From NCBI RefSeq assembly GCF_001294535.1, contig NZ_LGIC01000065.1:62001-126000 (forward strand): a stretch of DNA of 64,000 nt, written 5' to 3'. The notes beneath the pieces are model-generated. The model did not search any database. It was not told the origin of the DNA and saw only the letters and a list, made by a program, of their open reading frames with translations. Of this stretch, positions 17,998 through 27,667 are shown piece after piece; within the stretch, counting starts at the first letter, position 1, and each line of letters begins with the position of its first letter. A program made the translations under genes and the position numbers. Source of the DNA: Cypionkella psychrotolerans. GTDB lineage: Bacteria > Pseudomonadota > Alphaproteobacteria > Rhodobacterales > Rhodobacteraceae.

Positions 17998-18459
17998 ATG
18001 GATATGGAAAACCTCTTACCACCGATGCCCGGCCAGCGTCTTGCGCGTGGGGTGTGTCGGGCCATGCGGCAGTTTGATTTCGTGACAGTGGAAGAACTGG
18101 TGCCGACCCCCGGTCTGCGGGTGGATGTGATGGCATTGGGCCCCAAGGGCGAAATCTGGATCATCGAATGCAAATCCAGCCGCGCCGATTATAGGGCGGA
18201 TCAGAAATGGCAGGGCTATCTGGAATGGTGTGATCGGTTTTTCTGGGCGGTGGATGGCGATTTTCCAACCCAACTGCTGCCAGAGGCGTCAGGTTTGATC
18301 ATCGCCGATGCCTATGACGCGGCGATTCTGCGAATGGGGCCGGACACGCCACTGCCCGCTGCCCGCCGCAAAGTGGTGCTGCAAAAATTCGCCCGCCACG
18401 CGGCGCTGCGGTTGCAAGCCTATCGCGACCCCGGCGTCAGCGTTTTTTCTTCGGTTTAG
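17998..18459 (+). CDS. mmcB: MmcB family DNA repair protein
   Basis: A 153-residue protein of the MmcB family (nuclease-like fold), in Caulobacter linked to mitomycin C resistance and controlled by SOS. It has a PD-(D/E)XK-like core: LRVDVMALG (Asp), then [24 protein letters not shown] with Glu and Lys, and a C-terminal helix. ATG 17998 is preferred because the LexA box is just upstream; ATG 18004 is an alternative. The 3' end overlaps the convergent small gene by 23 bases. Its family role and the LexA box together give good support for DNA repair. Confidence 0.9.
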   Translation: MDMENLLPPMPGQRLARGVCRAMRQFDFVTVEELVPTPGLRVDVMALGPKGEIWIIECKSSRADYRADQKWQGYLEWCDRFFWAVDGDFPTQLLPEASGLIIADAYDAAILRMGPDTPLPAARRKVVLQKFARHAALRLQAYRDPGVSVFSSV

Positions 18460-18652
18460 CGCCACCTGCAATCGCCCTTGCAGCCTCGGCGGCCGACATC
18501 AGTTCTTCAGCGATTTCCTCGGCCTCGTCGGCGTCAAAGTCCAACGGCAGTTCGATGCCGCCATCGGCTTCGATATAGATCCGCACCATACCCAACTCGG
18601 TTGGGCCGATCTGGATATTGGCGGCGATATCGCTTTGTTTGTCGATGCCCAT
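18437..18652 (-). CDS. Small conserved protein (DUF6324-like), 71 aa
   Basis: The 71-residue product starts [23 protein letters not shown], has an acidic middle ([21 protein letters not shown]) likely to be helical, and ends in a basic AKPKKKR tail. It fits the small DUF6324-type protein I associate with Rhodobacteraceae; the assignment rests on memory of the family. It is monocistronic and convergent with mmcB, overlapping its 3' end by 23 bases. No function is known. Confidence 0.7.
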   Translation of the reverse strand: MGIDKQSDIAANIQIGPTELGMVRIYIEADGGIELPLDFDADEAEEIAEELMSAAEAARAIAGGAKPKKKR

Positions 18653-18754
18653 CTTGCTGTTCCTTTATCTTTGCATTGGGGTAGCAACTGGGGCAAACTT
18701 TGGCAATCCTGCCCTTGCAATCCGGCGAGGGCGGCGTTAAATCCCCGCTTGCGT

Positions 18755-18831
18755 GCCGCGTTAGCTCAGTTGGTTAGAGCACTAGATTGTGGATCTAGGG
18801 GTCCCCCGTTCGAGCCGGGGACGTGGTACCA
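18755..18831 (+). tRNA. tRNA-His (GTG anticodon)
   Basis: Cloverleaf of 77 bases with CCA encoded at the 3' end. Acceptor stem GCCGCGT pairs with ACGTGGT with two G-T wobbles; anticodon stem CTAGA/TCTAG with loop TTGTGGA gives anticodon GTG at 18789-18791; T arm is CCCCC-GTTCGAG-CCGGGG-like. Read this way the discriminator is A73 and no extra G is needed at position -1, as known for tRNA-His of many alphaproteobacteria. Confidence 0.93.
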
Positions 18832-18934
18832 TCCCTCCTTATGTCTTGGTCAAAGCCCGCTTTGCCCGTATTGCGGCTCTTGGCCCCAGCGCATTGCGGC
18901 TGTATGGTCGACCTTCCAAGTGAAGGACCAAGCT

Positions 18935-21253
18935 ATGACCCCTGAAGCGACCCGCCGTATCCCCCTTGTTATTGCAGCAGAAATTGGCGCGACTGCGGCG
19001 CAGGTCGCTTCTGCCATCACACTGCTGGATGAAGGATCGACGGTGCCCTTCATCGCGCGTTATCGCAAAGAGGTGACGGGTGGCTTGGACGACACGCAAC
19101 TGCGCAATTTGGCGGAACGGTTGGTGTACTTACGCGAGTTTGAAGCGCGGCGGGCGGCGATTCTGGGCTCGATTTCCGATCAAGGCAAGCTGACCGACGC
19201 GCTGTCCGGGGCTTTGGCAAAGGCCACGACCAAGGCTGAGTTGGAAGATATTTACCTGCCCTACAAGCCGAAGCGCCGCACGCGGGCGATGATCGCGCGG
19301 GAAAATGGGCTGGCACCGCTGGCCGAGGCGATTCTGGCGGATCGGGCGGCGGACCCTGCGGTTTTGGCGAAGGGGTTCGTGACCGAAGCAGTCCCGGATG
19401 TGAAAGCTGCCTTGGAGGGCGTGCGGGATATTATCGCCGAAGGTCTGTCCGAGGATGCAGCGCTTTTGGGTCGGTTGCGCGGTCATATGAAGCAGATCGG
19501 GCGGCTGAACGCCAAAGGCGTGGCGGGCAAAGAGACCGAGGGTGCGAAATTCTCGGATTACTTCGCACACAACGAGGCTTGGGCGGGCGCGCCAAGCCAC
19601 CGCGTGCTGGCGATGCTGCGTGGACAGAACGAAGGTTTTCTGGCCGTAGATCTGGAGATTGACCCTGATGCGCCGAAGGGCGACAGCCCGGCAGAGCGGG
19701 CTTGTGCGGCAGCATTGAACGCCTCGGGTCGGGGCACGGGCGACGCTTGGCTGCGTGAGGCTGCGGCTTGGGGCTGGCGAGTTAAATTGAAAACCTCGCT
19801 GACGCTGGATTTAATGAGCGAGTTGCGGGAGCGGGCAGAAGCCGAGGCGATTGCGGTTTTTGCGCGCAATCTGAAAGACTTGCTACTGGCGGCACCGGCG
19901 GGCGGTAAGGCCACGATGGGGCTTGATCCGGGGATCAGGACCGGGGTGAAGGTTGCGGTGGTGGACGGCACCGGCAAGGTTCTCGCGACCGATACCGTCT
20001 ATCCGTTTCAGCCGAAAAACGATCTGCGCGGCGCGCAGGCGGCGATTGCGCAGGCGATTGTCAAGCATGGGGTCAAGCTGATCTCAATCGGCAACGGCAC
20101 GGCGAGCCGCGAGACCGAGAAAATGGTGGCTGACCTGTTGGCGCTGTTGCCGGGGGCGGAAAAGCCGGTGAAGGTCATCGTGTCCGAGGCCGGGGCTTCG
20201 GTCTATTCGGCGTCAGAGCTGGCGGCGAAAGAATTTCCGGGACTGGACGTATCTTTGCGGGGCGCGGTGTCGATTGCGCGCCGACTGCAAGACCCGCTTG
20301 CCGAACTGGTTAAGATCGAGCCGAAAGCCATCGGCGTCGGCCAGTACCAGCACGATGTCGATCAGCACCGCTTGGGCCGCAGCCTAGAGGCCGTGGTGGA
20401 AGACGCGGTGAACGCGGTTGGGGTTGATCTGAACACGGCATCTGCGCCGTTGCTGGCACGGGTGTCGGGTGTCGGGCCGGGACTGGCGGAGGCGATTGTC
20501 AGCCACCGCGACGCCAATGGACCGTTCGCAACCCGGCGCGAATTGCTGAAAGTGGCGCGGCTGGGGCCGAAAGCTTTTGAGCAGGCGGCGGGATTTTTGC
20601 GAATCTCGGGCGGCAAAGAGCCGCTGGACGCAAGTTCGGTTCACCCGGAAGCCTATGATGTGGCACGCAAAATCATCGCGGCTTGTGGCCGGGATATTCG
20701 CGCGTTGATGGCGGACCCGGCGGCGCTGAAGGGCCTAGATCCGCGCAGCTTTGTCGATGCGAAGTTCGGTTTGCCCACGGTAAAAGACATTCTCGCCGAG
20801 TTGGAAAAGCCCGGTCGTGACCCCCGGCCCAGCTTCAAGACCGCGACTTTTGCCGATGGGATTGAGGATATCAAAGACCTTAAACCCGGCATGATGCTGG
20901 AAGGCACCGTCACCAATGTCGCGGCTTTTGGCGCCTTTGTGGATATTGGTGTGCATCAGGATGGGCTGGTGCATGTCAGTCAACTGGCTGACAAATTCGT
21001 CAAAGACCCGCATGAAGTGGTTAAGGCGGGCGATGTGGTGAAGGTGCGGGTGGTCGAGGTTGACGTGCCGCGCAAGCGCATTGGCCTGACGATGAAATCC
21101 GACAGTGGCGAGGCGCGCGAGCAGGTGCGCGAGCGTCAGCAGGATCGCACACCGCAGCCGCAGCGCGGAAAGCCTCTGCCAACCTCCGCAGGGTCATCGG
21201 GCGGTAGCAGTGCTTTCGCCGATGCGTTGAAGGGCAAGTTCAACAGCCGTTAA
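18935..21253 (+). CDS. tex: Tex family RNA-binding transcriptional accessory protein
   Basis: A 772-residue Tex protein: N-terminal helical region ([25 protein letters not shown]), YqgF/RNase H-like domain ([21 protein letters not shown]-type block around residue 325), HhH region ([21 protein letters not shown]), and a C-terminal S1 RNA-binding domain ([19 protein letters not shown]) followed by a low-complexity tail. Tex-like proteins bind nucleic acid and influence transcription. ATG 18935 is preceded by GAAGGA; the frame upstream passes through tRNA-His and is rejected. The end overlaps the convergent ubiH-like gene by 4 bases. Confidence 0.95.
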   Translation: MTPEATRRIPLVIAAEIGATAAQVASAITLLDEGSTVPFIARYRKEVTGGLDDTQLRNLAERLVYLREFEARRAAILGSISDQGKLTDALSGALAKATTKAELEDIYLPYKPKRRTRAMIARENGLAPLAEAILADRAADPAVLAKGFVTEAVPDVKAALEGVRDIIAEGLSEDAALLGRLRGHMKQIGRLNAKGVAGKETEGAKFSDYFAHNEAWAGAPSHRVLAMLRGQNEGFLAVDLEIDPDAPKGDSPAERACAAALNASGRGTGDAWLREAAAWGWRVKLKTSLTLDLMSELRERAEAEAIAVFARNLKDLLLAAPAGGKATMGLDPGIRTGVKVAVVDGTGKVLATDTVYPFQPKNDLRGAQAAIAQAIVKHGVKLISIGNGTASRETEKMVADLLALLPGAEKPVKVIVSEAGASVYSASELAAKEFPGLDVSLRGAVSIARRLQDPLAELVKIEPKAIGVGQYQHDVDQHRLGRSLEAVVEDAVNAVGVDLNTASAPLLARVSGVGPGLAEAIVSHRDANGPFATRRELLKVARLGPKAFEQAAGFLRISGGKEPLDASSVHPEAYDVARKIIAACGRDIRALMADPAALKGLDPRSFVDAKFGLPTVKDILAELEKPGRDPRPSFKTATFADGIEDIKDLKPGMMLEGTVTNVAAFGAFVDIGVHQDGLVHVSQLADKFVKDPHEVVKAGDVVKVRVVEVDVPRKRIGLTMKSDSGEAREQVRERQQDRTPQPQRGKPLPTSAGSSGGSSAFADALKGKFNSR

Positions 21254-22449
21254 CGCAGGCCCAACCCGGCTTTCATCAGCGTTTTGCGCACCGGGGCGAC
21301 GGAATAGAATGCATTCAATGCCCCTGCGCGCAGATCGCGCAGGAATTGGCCCTCGATCATCGAGGCGCGGTTCAGCGCGTCTATGCCGGTCACCCGCGCC
21401 TGTACGTCAAAATGGCGGCGGCGGTGGTAGGTATCGAGCATCTTGGCACTGCCGAGTTTGGCAGGATCGGCCTGCGCCAGTTCCAGCAGCACGGCCAGAT
21501 CGGCGAGGCTCATGTTCAGCCCCTGCGCCCCTATGGGAGGGACGACATGTGCGGCTTCGGCCATCAGGGCAACCCGCTCACCCGCCATCCTAGCTGCGAT
21601 TTGACTGATGATCGGCCAGGCCGAACGCCGCGAGGCGAGGGTTAGTGGGCCGAGAATTTGGCAGGACCGGGCATTGATCGCGGCCTCGAAGTCTGGAACA
21701 GGCAGGGCGGCGAGGCGCTGTGCTTCTGGCCCGGCTTCCATCCAGACCACGGCAGAGCAGGGCAAGCCAGCGCGATCGGGAAGCGGCACGAGGGTGAAGG
21801 GGCCGCCAGAGCGGTGAATTTCGGTTGAGACGTTATCATGCGGGATGGGGTGAGTGACCGCAAAAGCCAGCGCTTTTTGCCCATAGCGGGTGGTTTTAAT
21901 GGGAATACCAAGGGCTGCGCGCATGGTAGAGGCTCGGCCATCGGCGGCGATCACCAGTTTTGCGCTGACTTTGCGGCTATCAGACAGCGTCACCAAAGCC
22001 TCGGATTCGCGGGTCAGCAGGGCAGTCGTGGCGATGCCGGGCAGGAACCTGACACTCTGCAGATCGGCCAACCGGGCGACCATCTCACGCCGCAGCAACC
22101 AGTTTGGCAGGTTCCAGCCGAACGGGGCATTGGAGAGGTCTGCGGCGTTGAAGTCTTTGATAACACGCGGCTCGATGGCCTCGCCGCCCGCGTCGATGAT
22201 GCGCATGATTTGCAGGGCGGCGGCGAAGGGTTCCAGCCGTGTCCACAGACCAGCGGCTTGCAGTACGGGAATCGACGGCTGCAAAAACGCCGTGGTGCGC
22301 AGGTCTGCGCCATCGGCTTCGGCATCTGTGACGGGGGGGCTGGGGTCGGCGCAAATGACCGAAAAACCAGCGCTGCCAAAAGCTGCGGCGGCGGCGAGGC
22401 CAGCGACGCCACCGCCAGAGATCAGGATATCGGTGGAAATGCGTGACAT
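21250..22449 (-). CDS. UbiH/UbiF/COQ6-family FAD-dependent monooxygenase
   Basis: A 399-residue flavoprotein hydroxylase, probably of ubiquinone synthesis. N-terminal dinucleotide fold [20 protein letters not shown] binds FAD; the second FAD block reads [21 protein letters not shown] near residues 298-318. In most relatives that block begins GDAAH; here the Gly-Asp is Ala-Glu. The exact ring position hydroxylated cannot be told from sequence. The gene converges on tex with a 4-base overlap and stands alone, 71 bases from the HAD gene upstream. Confidence 0.88.
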   Translation of the reverse strand: MSRISTDILISGGGVAGLAAAAAFGSAGFSVICADPSPPVTDAEADGADLRTTAFLQPSIPVLQAAGLWTRLEPFAAALQIMRIIDAGGEAIEPRVIKDFNAADLSNAPFGWNLPNWLLRREMVARLADLQSVRFLPGIATTALLTRESEALVTLSDSRKVSAKLVIAADGRASTMRAALGIPIKTTRYGQKALAFAVTHPIPHDNVSTEIHRSGGPFTLVPLPDRAGLPCSAVVWMEAGPEAQRLAALPVPDFEAAINARSCQILGPLTLASRRSAWPIISQIAARMAGERVALMAEAAHVVPPIGAQGLNMSLADLAVLLELAQADPAKLGSAKMLDTYHRRRHFDVQARVTGIDALNRASMIEGQFLRDLRAGALNAFYSVAPVRKTLMKAGLGLR

Positions 22450-22520
22450 GGCGATCCCTTTGCCGATAATTTTAGCGAGATGTTGGCGGAAAGCGAGGCG
22501 ACAAAGCGTCTCGGGTCTGC

Positions 22521-23162
22521 CTACACCAGCGTGGCGAGAAAACCTGCAAGATCATCGGTGTGATGCTGAATATGCAGCGCTTTCAGTGCCTTGGGCGCGA
22601 CATGCACGGTTTTCATCCCTATCTGATGCGGGGCCATCAGGTTGCGCGGATCATCTTCAAACATCGCGGCTGTTGTGGGATCAAGACCGTCTTGCGTAAA
22701 GATCGTCTCAAAGGCGGCGCGTTCAGGTTTGGGGCGAAAACCCGCGTGTTCCACACCGTAAACCGCGTCGAACAGGCCCGACAACCCGCGCGCTTCCAGC
22801 ACGCGATGGGCATAAGGCGCGCAGGCATTGGTGTAGACGATGCGACGACCGGGCAGGGCGCGGATGCGGGCGGCAAGATCTGGATCGGCAGGAAGCACGG
22901 TGAAATCGATATCATGCACGTCTTGCAGGTATGGCGCGGGGTCGATGTCATGCTCTCGCATTAAGCCCGCAAGCGTCGTGCCATAACTGTCCCAATAGTG
23001 CTGACGCAAGCGGTCCGCCTCGGTCTTGCCGACGCCAAGCGCGTTCATCACCCAAGCCGTCATCCGCAGCTCAATCTGATCGAACAGCCGGAACTGCGGC
23101 GGATACAGCGTGTTGTCCAGATCAAAGACCCAAGACGTGACATGTTGAAACTGTTTTTTCAT
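22521..23162 (-). CDS. Pyrimidine 5'-nucleotidase-like HAD hydrolase
   Basis: The 213-residue protein has the HAD motif I VFDLDNTLYP with both catalytic Asp residues, motif II IVYTNA, the Lys of motif III in FRPKPERAAFE, and the DDPRN acidic motif IV. The cap region and length match the SDT1/pyrimidine 5'-nucleotidase group that dephosphorylates UMP or CMP. It is monocistronic and its 92-base upstream gap is shared with the divergent GntR-type regulator. Confidence 0.88.
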   Translation of the reverse strand: MKKQFQHVTSWVFDLDNTLYPPQFRLFDQIELRMTAWVMNALGVGKTEADRLRQHYWDSYGTTLAGLMREHDIDPAPYLQDVHDIDFTVLPADPDLAARIRALPGRRIVYTNACAPYAHRVLEARGLSGLFDAVYGVEHAGFRPKPERAAFETIFTQDGLDPTTAAMFEDDPRNLMAPHQIGMKTVHVAPKALKALHIQHHTDDLAGFLATLV

Positions 23163-23254
23163 CCTGCAGGGATAGCCTGAAGCTTTCTGCGCAGCAATCG
23201 CTTGATCCTGCCGCGTGGGCGTTTAGTGTCGCCCGACAAGGAGGAGCCCACGCC

Positions 23255-23890
23255 GTGCAGAAGGATGCTTACACATTAATCCTCGAGTCGATCGAGGCCG
23301 GGATTCACAAACCGGGGGATCGGTTGGTCGAATCGGAGCTGGCCGAGCGGCTCGGGGTGTCGCGCACTCCGGTGCGCGAGGCGCTGCAACGGCTGGAAAC
23401 CCAAGGCATGCTGACGCGGGACGGTCGCAGTTTAATCGTGGCCTCGCTGGATCACAACCAGTTGGCGGAACTTTACGTCGTGCGTACCGAATTGGAGGGT
23501 CTGGCGGCGCGGTTGGCGGCCCGTCATGCCTCGGATGAGGAAATCCGGGTGCTGCGTGGCATGGTCGAGGAGGATCGCGCGCTGCTGGGCGGTGATCCCC
23601 GTGCCCTCAGCCGGGCCAACAAGCGGTTTCATCGGTTGATTCACCTCGCCAGCCACAATCGCTTTCTGGTGCAGCAGTTGGATTTGGTACACCGCTCGAT
23701 GGCGTTGATGGCGACGACAACTTTTGCGGCTGCCGGTCGTGATGAAGTGGCTTTGGCCGAGCATGATCAGATCGTGCTTGCGATCGAAGCCCATGATGGT
23801 GAGGCAGCCTATTTGGCGCTGAAATCGCATATCTCGAAGGCGTTTGAGACCCGGCTGCGGGTGGATTCGGGCGAGTTGAAGACGCGATAA
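23255..23890 (+). CDS. GntR-family (FadR/FCD) transcriptional regulator
   Basis: A 211-residue regulator. The winged helix occupies residues 5-70 (GDRLVESELAERLGVSRTPVREALQRLETQGML), and the C-terminal FCD domain runs from about 75 to 205 with metal-binding-type residues in ANKRFHRLIHLASHN and AEHDQIVLAIEAHD. FCD members respond to small organic acids; the ligand here is unknown. The start is GTG 23255 with an AGGAGG box 8-9 bases ahead. It is divergent from the HAD gene and convergent with the glycosyltransferase. Confidence 0.9.
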   Translation: MQKDAYTLILESIEAGIHKPGDRLVESELAERLGVSRTPVREALQRLETQGMLTRDGRSLIVASLDHNQLAELYVVRTELEGLAARLAARHASDEEIRVLRGMVEEDRALLGGDPRALSRANKRFHRLIHLASHNRFLVQQLDLVHRSMALMATTTFAAAGRDEVALAEHDQIVLAIEAHDGEAAYLALKSHISKAFETRLRVDSGELKTR

Positions 23891-23908
23891 TTTTTCAAGA
23901 CCAATGTG

Positions 23909-25786
23909 TTATAGGCCAAAATGGCCATGGCTGGTTTTGTCCCAGTAGAACGGTTTTGTCATCAATTCCCACAGCGCCTTATAGGCGGCGAGCGTTGCCA
24001 AAGGGTGATAAAGCGTCAGTGTCAGCGCCCACAGCGGATTAAGTCCATGTTTGGTGCGGCGCATCCCTGCGATGTCAAAGAAGATGGTCAGAACAGCAGT
24101 CGCCATCATAGCAAGATAAATCGCCTCAAAAGCCGTGCCGCCGATAGCGTTCGGCAGTGGGTGCTGAAACCCGAATGGGATCAGCCACAGCGACCATAGC
24201 AAAGGCGCCAGAAGGGCTTGCAGGATCGAGCCTAGGAATTGCACCTGAAAACCGATGAAGCACCGCGGCCCGAGTTGCTGCCACAACAGGCGTGGGTCGC
24301 GCATATGGGTGATCCAAGTCATCATATAGCCCTTGATCCAGCGTGAGCGTTGCTTGACCCATGGGAACGAGCGGCAGTTGGCTTCTTCAAACGTCGTGGT
24401 GTCGATCAACTCGGTGCGGTAGCCATGGCGGAACAGCCGCAGGCCCAAATCGGCGTCTTCGGTGACATTTTGCGCATCCCAACCGCCGAGGTCTTCCAAG
24501 GCTTTGCGCCGAAAGAACAGAGTGGTGCCGCCAAGTGGGATCGCCATCCCCATCCGTTCAATCCCCGGCAGGAACATGCGGAACCACGAGGCGTATTCGA
24601 TGGTGAAACAGCGGGAAAGCCAATTGCTGCGCGGGTTGTAGTAGTCAAGCTGGCCTTGAAGGCAGACCACCTCTGGGCCGCGCTGATGAAAACGGTCAAC
24701 GATTTTGCGGATCTGGTCAGGTTCGGGCGCGTCTTCGGCATCGTAAATTCCGACGATCGCGCCCCTGCAATGATCCAACGCATAGTTCAGCGCCCTTGGT
24801 TTGGTTTTAACGGTGCCATCCGGCACCACGATCACCCGCATCCACCCCGGCAAATCACTGGTATTCAGCGCGTTGCGGGTCATCTTGTCTTCTTGTTCGA
24901 CCACCAGCAGAATATCCAGCAATTCCCGCGGATACTCCAGCCGGTCAAGCCTTGCCGTCAGTTTTGCTGCGATGTTGCTTTCGCGGTATAGAGCCACCAT
25001 CACCGAAACTACAGGCAGATGGGCGATCATGGTGGCGTTGCGCGGCTCTGGCGCGGGCCTGTGCATCAGCACAAGGGCGAATAGCTTCATGATATTGGTG
25101 GAAAACATGCCAGTCAGCGCTATGGAAAATACCGCAACCAGTGCCGCAACAGGTTGAAACAGCGCGAAAATTCCGATGATGGCGGCAAGAACTGCGGCCG
25201 GTTTCTGCAAGGTTGTGCTGTGATAGGCACGACAGCTTTCCAATGCGGGAACGCGGGTTTCCGAGGCATGAGCAAGGCGCGCGCCATGCGCCGCCAGTAG
25301 AGCTGTTTCGATCTGAATCATGGGGGCAACAGCCATCGCCACGGAGCCAAAGCTATCTTCCAACCAAGCGCGGTGGCGGATGAACAGATCAGGATAGGCG
25401 GTGACGATCACCGTGGCTTGCCCGACTTTGCGCCAAGGCAGCAGGCCTTCCCGCAGCGCCGTGACATGGTTAAGCTGCGCCGTCAGACGTGGGTCGGGGG
25501 GCAGCGCCATCAAATCGACGCGGCCAACGCCCCAGTGCTGGGCGATGCAGTCATAAAGTGCATCCGGCGGCACGGCACAACGTGCCAGCAGCATATCCGC
25601 CAGATGCCTACGATGGTGCGTATGCTGGGCGAGCACTTGCAGCATGACATGCGGCTGCACCACTCTGTCTTGCATCAACTTTGCCACCAGCGTCTGCACC
25701 GTTGGCCGCGGCAACACCACCGGGTTCGGCGCAGCCATGCCGGGTAGAAAACGATGGATCGGGCGAAGCGGGGTGACGGACATCAT
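23909..25786 (-). CDS. Processive GT2 glycosyltransferase with N-terminal GspE-N-like domain
   Basis: A 625-residue membrane glycosyltransferase. Residues about 60-160 resemble the GspE/MshE N-terminal domain (LADMLLARCAVPPDALYDCIAQHWG). Two membrane segments follow near residues 200-245, then the GT2 catalytic domain with YDAEDAPEPDQ (D-x-D type), TEDADLGLRL and the QRSRW form of the Q-x-x-R-W motif, and two or three C-terminal membrane segments. This design fits synthases that extrude beta-glucans, but the sugar cannot be told. A CtrA-type box lies 37 bases upstream. No partner genes for a polysaccharide pathway flank it. Confidence 0.85.
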   Translation of the reverse strand: MMSVTPLRPIHRFLPGMAAPNPVVLPRPTVQTLVAKLMQDRVVQPHVMLQVLAQHTHHRRHLADMLLARCAVPPDALYDCIAQHWGVGRVDLMALPPDPRLTAQLNHVTALREGLLPWRKVGQATVIVTAYPDLFIRHRAWLEDSFGSVAMAVAPMIQIETALLAAHGARLAHASETRVPALESCRAYHSTTLQKPAAVLAAIIGIFALFQPVAALVAVFSIALTGMFSTNIMKLFALVLMHRPAPEPRNATMIAHLPVVSVMVALYRESNIAAKLTARLDRLEYPRELLDILLVVEQEDKMTRNALNTSDLPGWMRVIVVPDGTVKTKPRALNYALDHCRGAIVGIYDAEDAPEPDQIRKIVDRFHQRGPEVVCLQGQLDYYNPRSNWLSRCFTIEYASWFRMFLPGIERMGMAIPLGGTTLFFRRKALEDLGGWDAQNVTEDADLGLRLFRHGYRTELIDTTTFEEANCRSFPWVKQRSRWIKGYMMTWITHMRDPRLLWQQLGPRCFIGFQVQFLGSILQALLAPLLWSLWLIPFGFQHPLPNAIGGTAFEAIYLAMMATAVLTIFFDIAGMRRTKHGLNPLWALTLTLYHPLATLAAYKALWELMTKPFYWDKTSHGHFGL

Positions 25787-25822
25787 TCCTCCGGGCAGCC
25801 CGCAAAGACTGCACCGGAAGAA

Positions 25823-25837
25823 TTAATGCTTGGTTAA
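25823..25837 (-). promoter_or_regulatory. CtrA-type box (TTAA-N7-TTAA)
   Basis: TTAATGCTTGGTTAAC matches the full CtrA recognition motif TTAA-N7-TTAAC. It sits between the stop of carA and the start of the glycosyltransferase gene, about 37 bases before the latter. Because carA ends here, only the glycosyltransferase can use it as a promoter element. Confidence 0.6.
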
Positions 25838-25859
25838 CAGCGCCTGAAAACTTCGGGCT

Positions 25860-27032
25860 TTAAGCCGTGCGGCGGGCGCGAATGGCTTCGGCGAACCGCT
25901 CAAACAGATAGTAGCTGTCTTGCGGGCCCGGCGAGGCCTCGGGGTGGTATTGCACCGAAAAGATCGGCTTGCCATCGACCGCGATGCCGCAATTCGAGCC
26001 ATCAAACAGCGAGACATGGGTTTCTGACACGCCTTTCGGCAGGGTTTGGCTGTCCACCGTGAAGCCGTGGTTCATCGAAGTGATCTCTACCTTGCCGGTG
26101 GTCAGGTCTTTCACCGGATGGTTGGCACCGTGATGGCCGTGGTTCATCTTGACGGTGATCGCGCCCAAAGCCAGCGCAAGCATCTGATGTCCCAAGCAAA
26201 TCCCGAACAGCGGCAGATCTTTGGCCAACACACCTTGAATCATCGGTACCGCATATTTGCCCGTCGCCGCCGGATCGCCGGGGCCGTTGGACAGAAACAC
26301 ACCTTCAGGGTTCAGCGCCAGCACGTCTTCAGCCGTCGCGGTGGCAGGCAGCACGGTCACTTCACAGCCAGCCGAGGCGAGACAGCGCAGGATATTGCGC
26401 TTGGCACCGTAATCAATGGCGACGACGCGCAAGCCCGCGCCCTCACGCTTGGTATAGCCGTCCGGCCAAGCCCACAGCTGCTCGTCCCAACGGTAAGATT
26501 GCGTGCAGGACACGTCTTTCGCCAGATCAAGGCCAACAAGACCCTTCCAGGCCCGGGCTTTCGCGACCAGCGCACCGATGTCAAACTTGCCCTCGGGATC
26601 ATGCGCCAAAGCCACATGCGGTGCGCCTTGTTGGCGAATCGCACGGGTCAGGCGGCGGGTGTCGATGCCGCCGATGCCGATGCGGCCCTTTTGCAGCAGC
26701 CACGCTTGCAGATCGGCGGTGGAGCGCCAGTTCGACGGCTCAGTCGGGTCCCATTTCACCACCATGCCAGCCGCAACCGGGGTGGCCGTCTCGTCATCCT
26801 CAATATTGACGCCGGTGTTGCCGATATGCGGGAAGGTGAAGGTGACCACCTGACCCGCATAAGACGGGTCGGTCATGATTTCCTGATAGCCGGTCATCGC
26901 GGTGTTGAATACCAGCTCTGCCACCGTCTCACCCACCGCGCCAAAGCCGTGACCATAGAACACCGAGCCATCGGACAGCGCGATACAGGCGGTCGGGCGC
27001 GATGCTTGGTGAGATTCGGAGGCGGTGGACAT
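25860..27032 (-). CDS. carA: Carbamoyl-phosphate synthase small subunit (glutamine amidotransferase)
   Basis: The 390-residue small subunit frees ammonia from glutamine for carbamoyl phosphate synthesis, feeding arginine and pyrimidines. N-terminal domain: GSVFYGHGFGAVGETVAELVFNT-type start and MTGYQEIMTDPSY. C-terminal class I amidotransferase domain: LFGICLGHQMLALALG with the nucleophilic Cys and YHPEASPGP with His and Glu of the triad. ATG 27032 gives the family start; upstream frame to 27230 covers the divergent promoter region. carB is not in the window. Divergent from yqeY, a neighbour often seen. Confidence 0.95.
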   Translation of the reverse strand: MSTASESHQASRPTACIALSDGSVFYGHGFGAVGETVAELVFNTAMTGYQEIMTDPSYAGQVVTFTFPHIGNTGVNIEDDETATPVAAGMVVKWDPTEPSNWRSTADLQAWLLQKGRIGIGGIDTRRLTRAIRQQGAPHVALAHDPEGKFDIGALVAKARAWKGLVGLDLAKDVSCTQSYRWDEQLWAWPDGYTKREGAGLRVVAIDYGAKRNILRCLASAGCEVTVLPATATAEDVLALNPEGVFLSNGPGDPAATGKYAVPMIQGVLAKDLPLFGICLGHQMLALALGAITVKMNHGHHGANHPVKDLTTGKVEITSMNHGFTVDSQTLPKGVSETHVSLFDGSNCGIAVDGKPIFSVQYHPEASPGPQDSYYLFERFAEAIRARRTA

Positions 27033-27206
27033 GGCGGAGGCTCCTGTCGGCAAAATCTGGCGGACACTAGTGGCAGGGGCTTGCAGGGTCAAGGGTTTGC
27101 CGCAAAAGGATTCTGTCGCAAGATCAATGGCTTGTGGTTTTGACCTGCGGTTGCGCCAAATCGGGTGGGGGTGTATGGTCGCCCAAAGTTTTAAGGAGTG
27201 CGGAAG

Positions 27207-27659
27207 ATGGAGTTGCGTGAGCGTCTGCAAGCGGCAGTCAAAGAGGCGATGAAGGCGAAAGAAACCGAGCGGCTTTCGACGCTGCGCATGGTGTCTTCAG
27301 CGATCAAAGACCGCGAGATTGCGGCGCGTGGTGAGGGTACGGAGGTCGGCGAAAACGATATTCTGACGCTACTGGGCAAGATGGTGAAGCAGCGCCAAGA
27401 ATCCGCCAAGGCCTATGCGGCTGGCGGCAGGCCCGAGTTGGAAACCAAAGAGCTGAACGAAATCAAAGTCCTGAATGAGTTCCTGCCGAAACAAGTGACG
27501 GGTGCTGATCTGGAGGCCGCGATTGCTGCAGCTGTGGCCGAAGCGGGAGCTACCAGCATCAAGGATATGGGCCGGGTGATGGCTGTGCTGAAGGCCAAGT
27601 ATACCGGCATGATGGATTTTGGTGCGGTCGGCGCGTTGATCAAGGCGCAGTTGGGCTGA
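27207..27659 (+). CDS. yqeY: GatB/YqeY domain protein
   Basis: A 150-residue YqeY protein: an N-terminal helical bundle (MKAKETERLSTLRMVSSAIKDREI) and the C-terminal domain shared with the GatB subunit of tRNA amidotransferase (KDMGRVMAVLKAKYTGMMDFGAV). Its precise role is not settled; it is thought to help tRNA-dependent transamidation. ATG 27207 follows AAGGAG by 8 bases, better placed than the GTG at 27198. It is divergent from carA. Confidence 0.9.
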   Translation: MELRERLQAAVKEAMKAKETERLSTLRMVSSAIKDREIAARGEGTEVGENDILTLLGKMVKQRQESAKAYAAGGRPELETKELNEIKVLNEFLPKQVTGADLEAAIAAAVAEAGATSIKDMGRVMAVLKAKYTGMMDFGAVGALIKAQLG

Positions 27660-27667
27660 GTTCGGAC

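Noticed and set aside
26046-27143. 365-codon plus-strand frame opposite carA
   Set aside because: carA has complete catalytic motifs on the other strand; the frame is its shadow.
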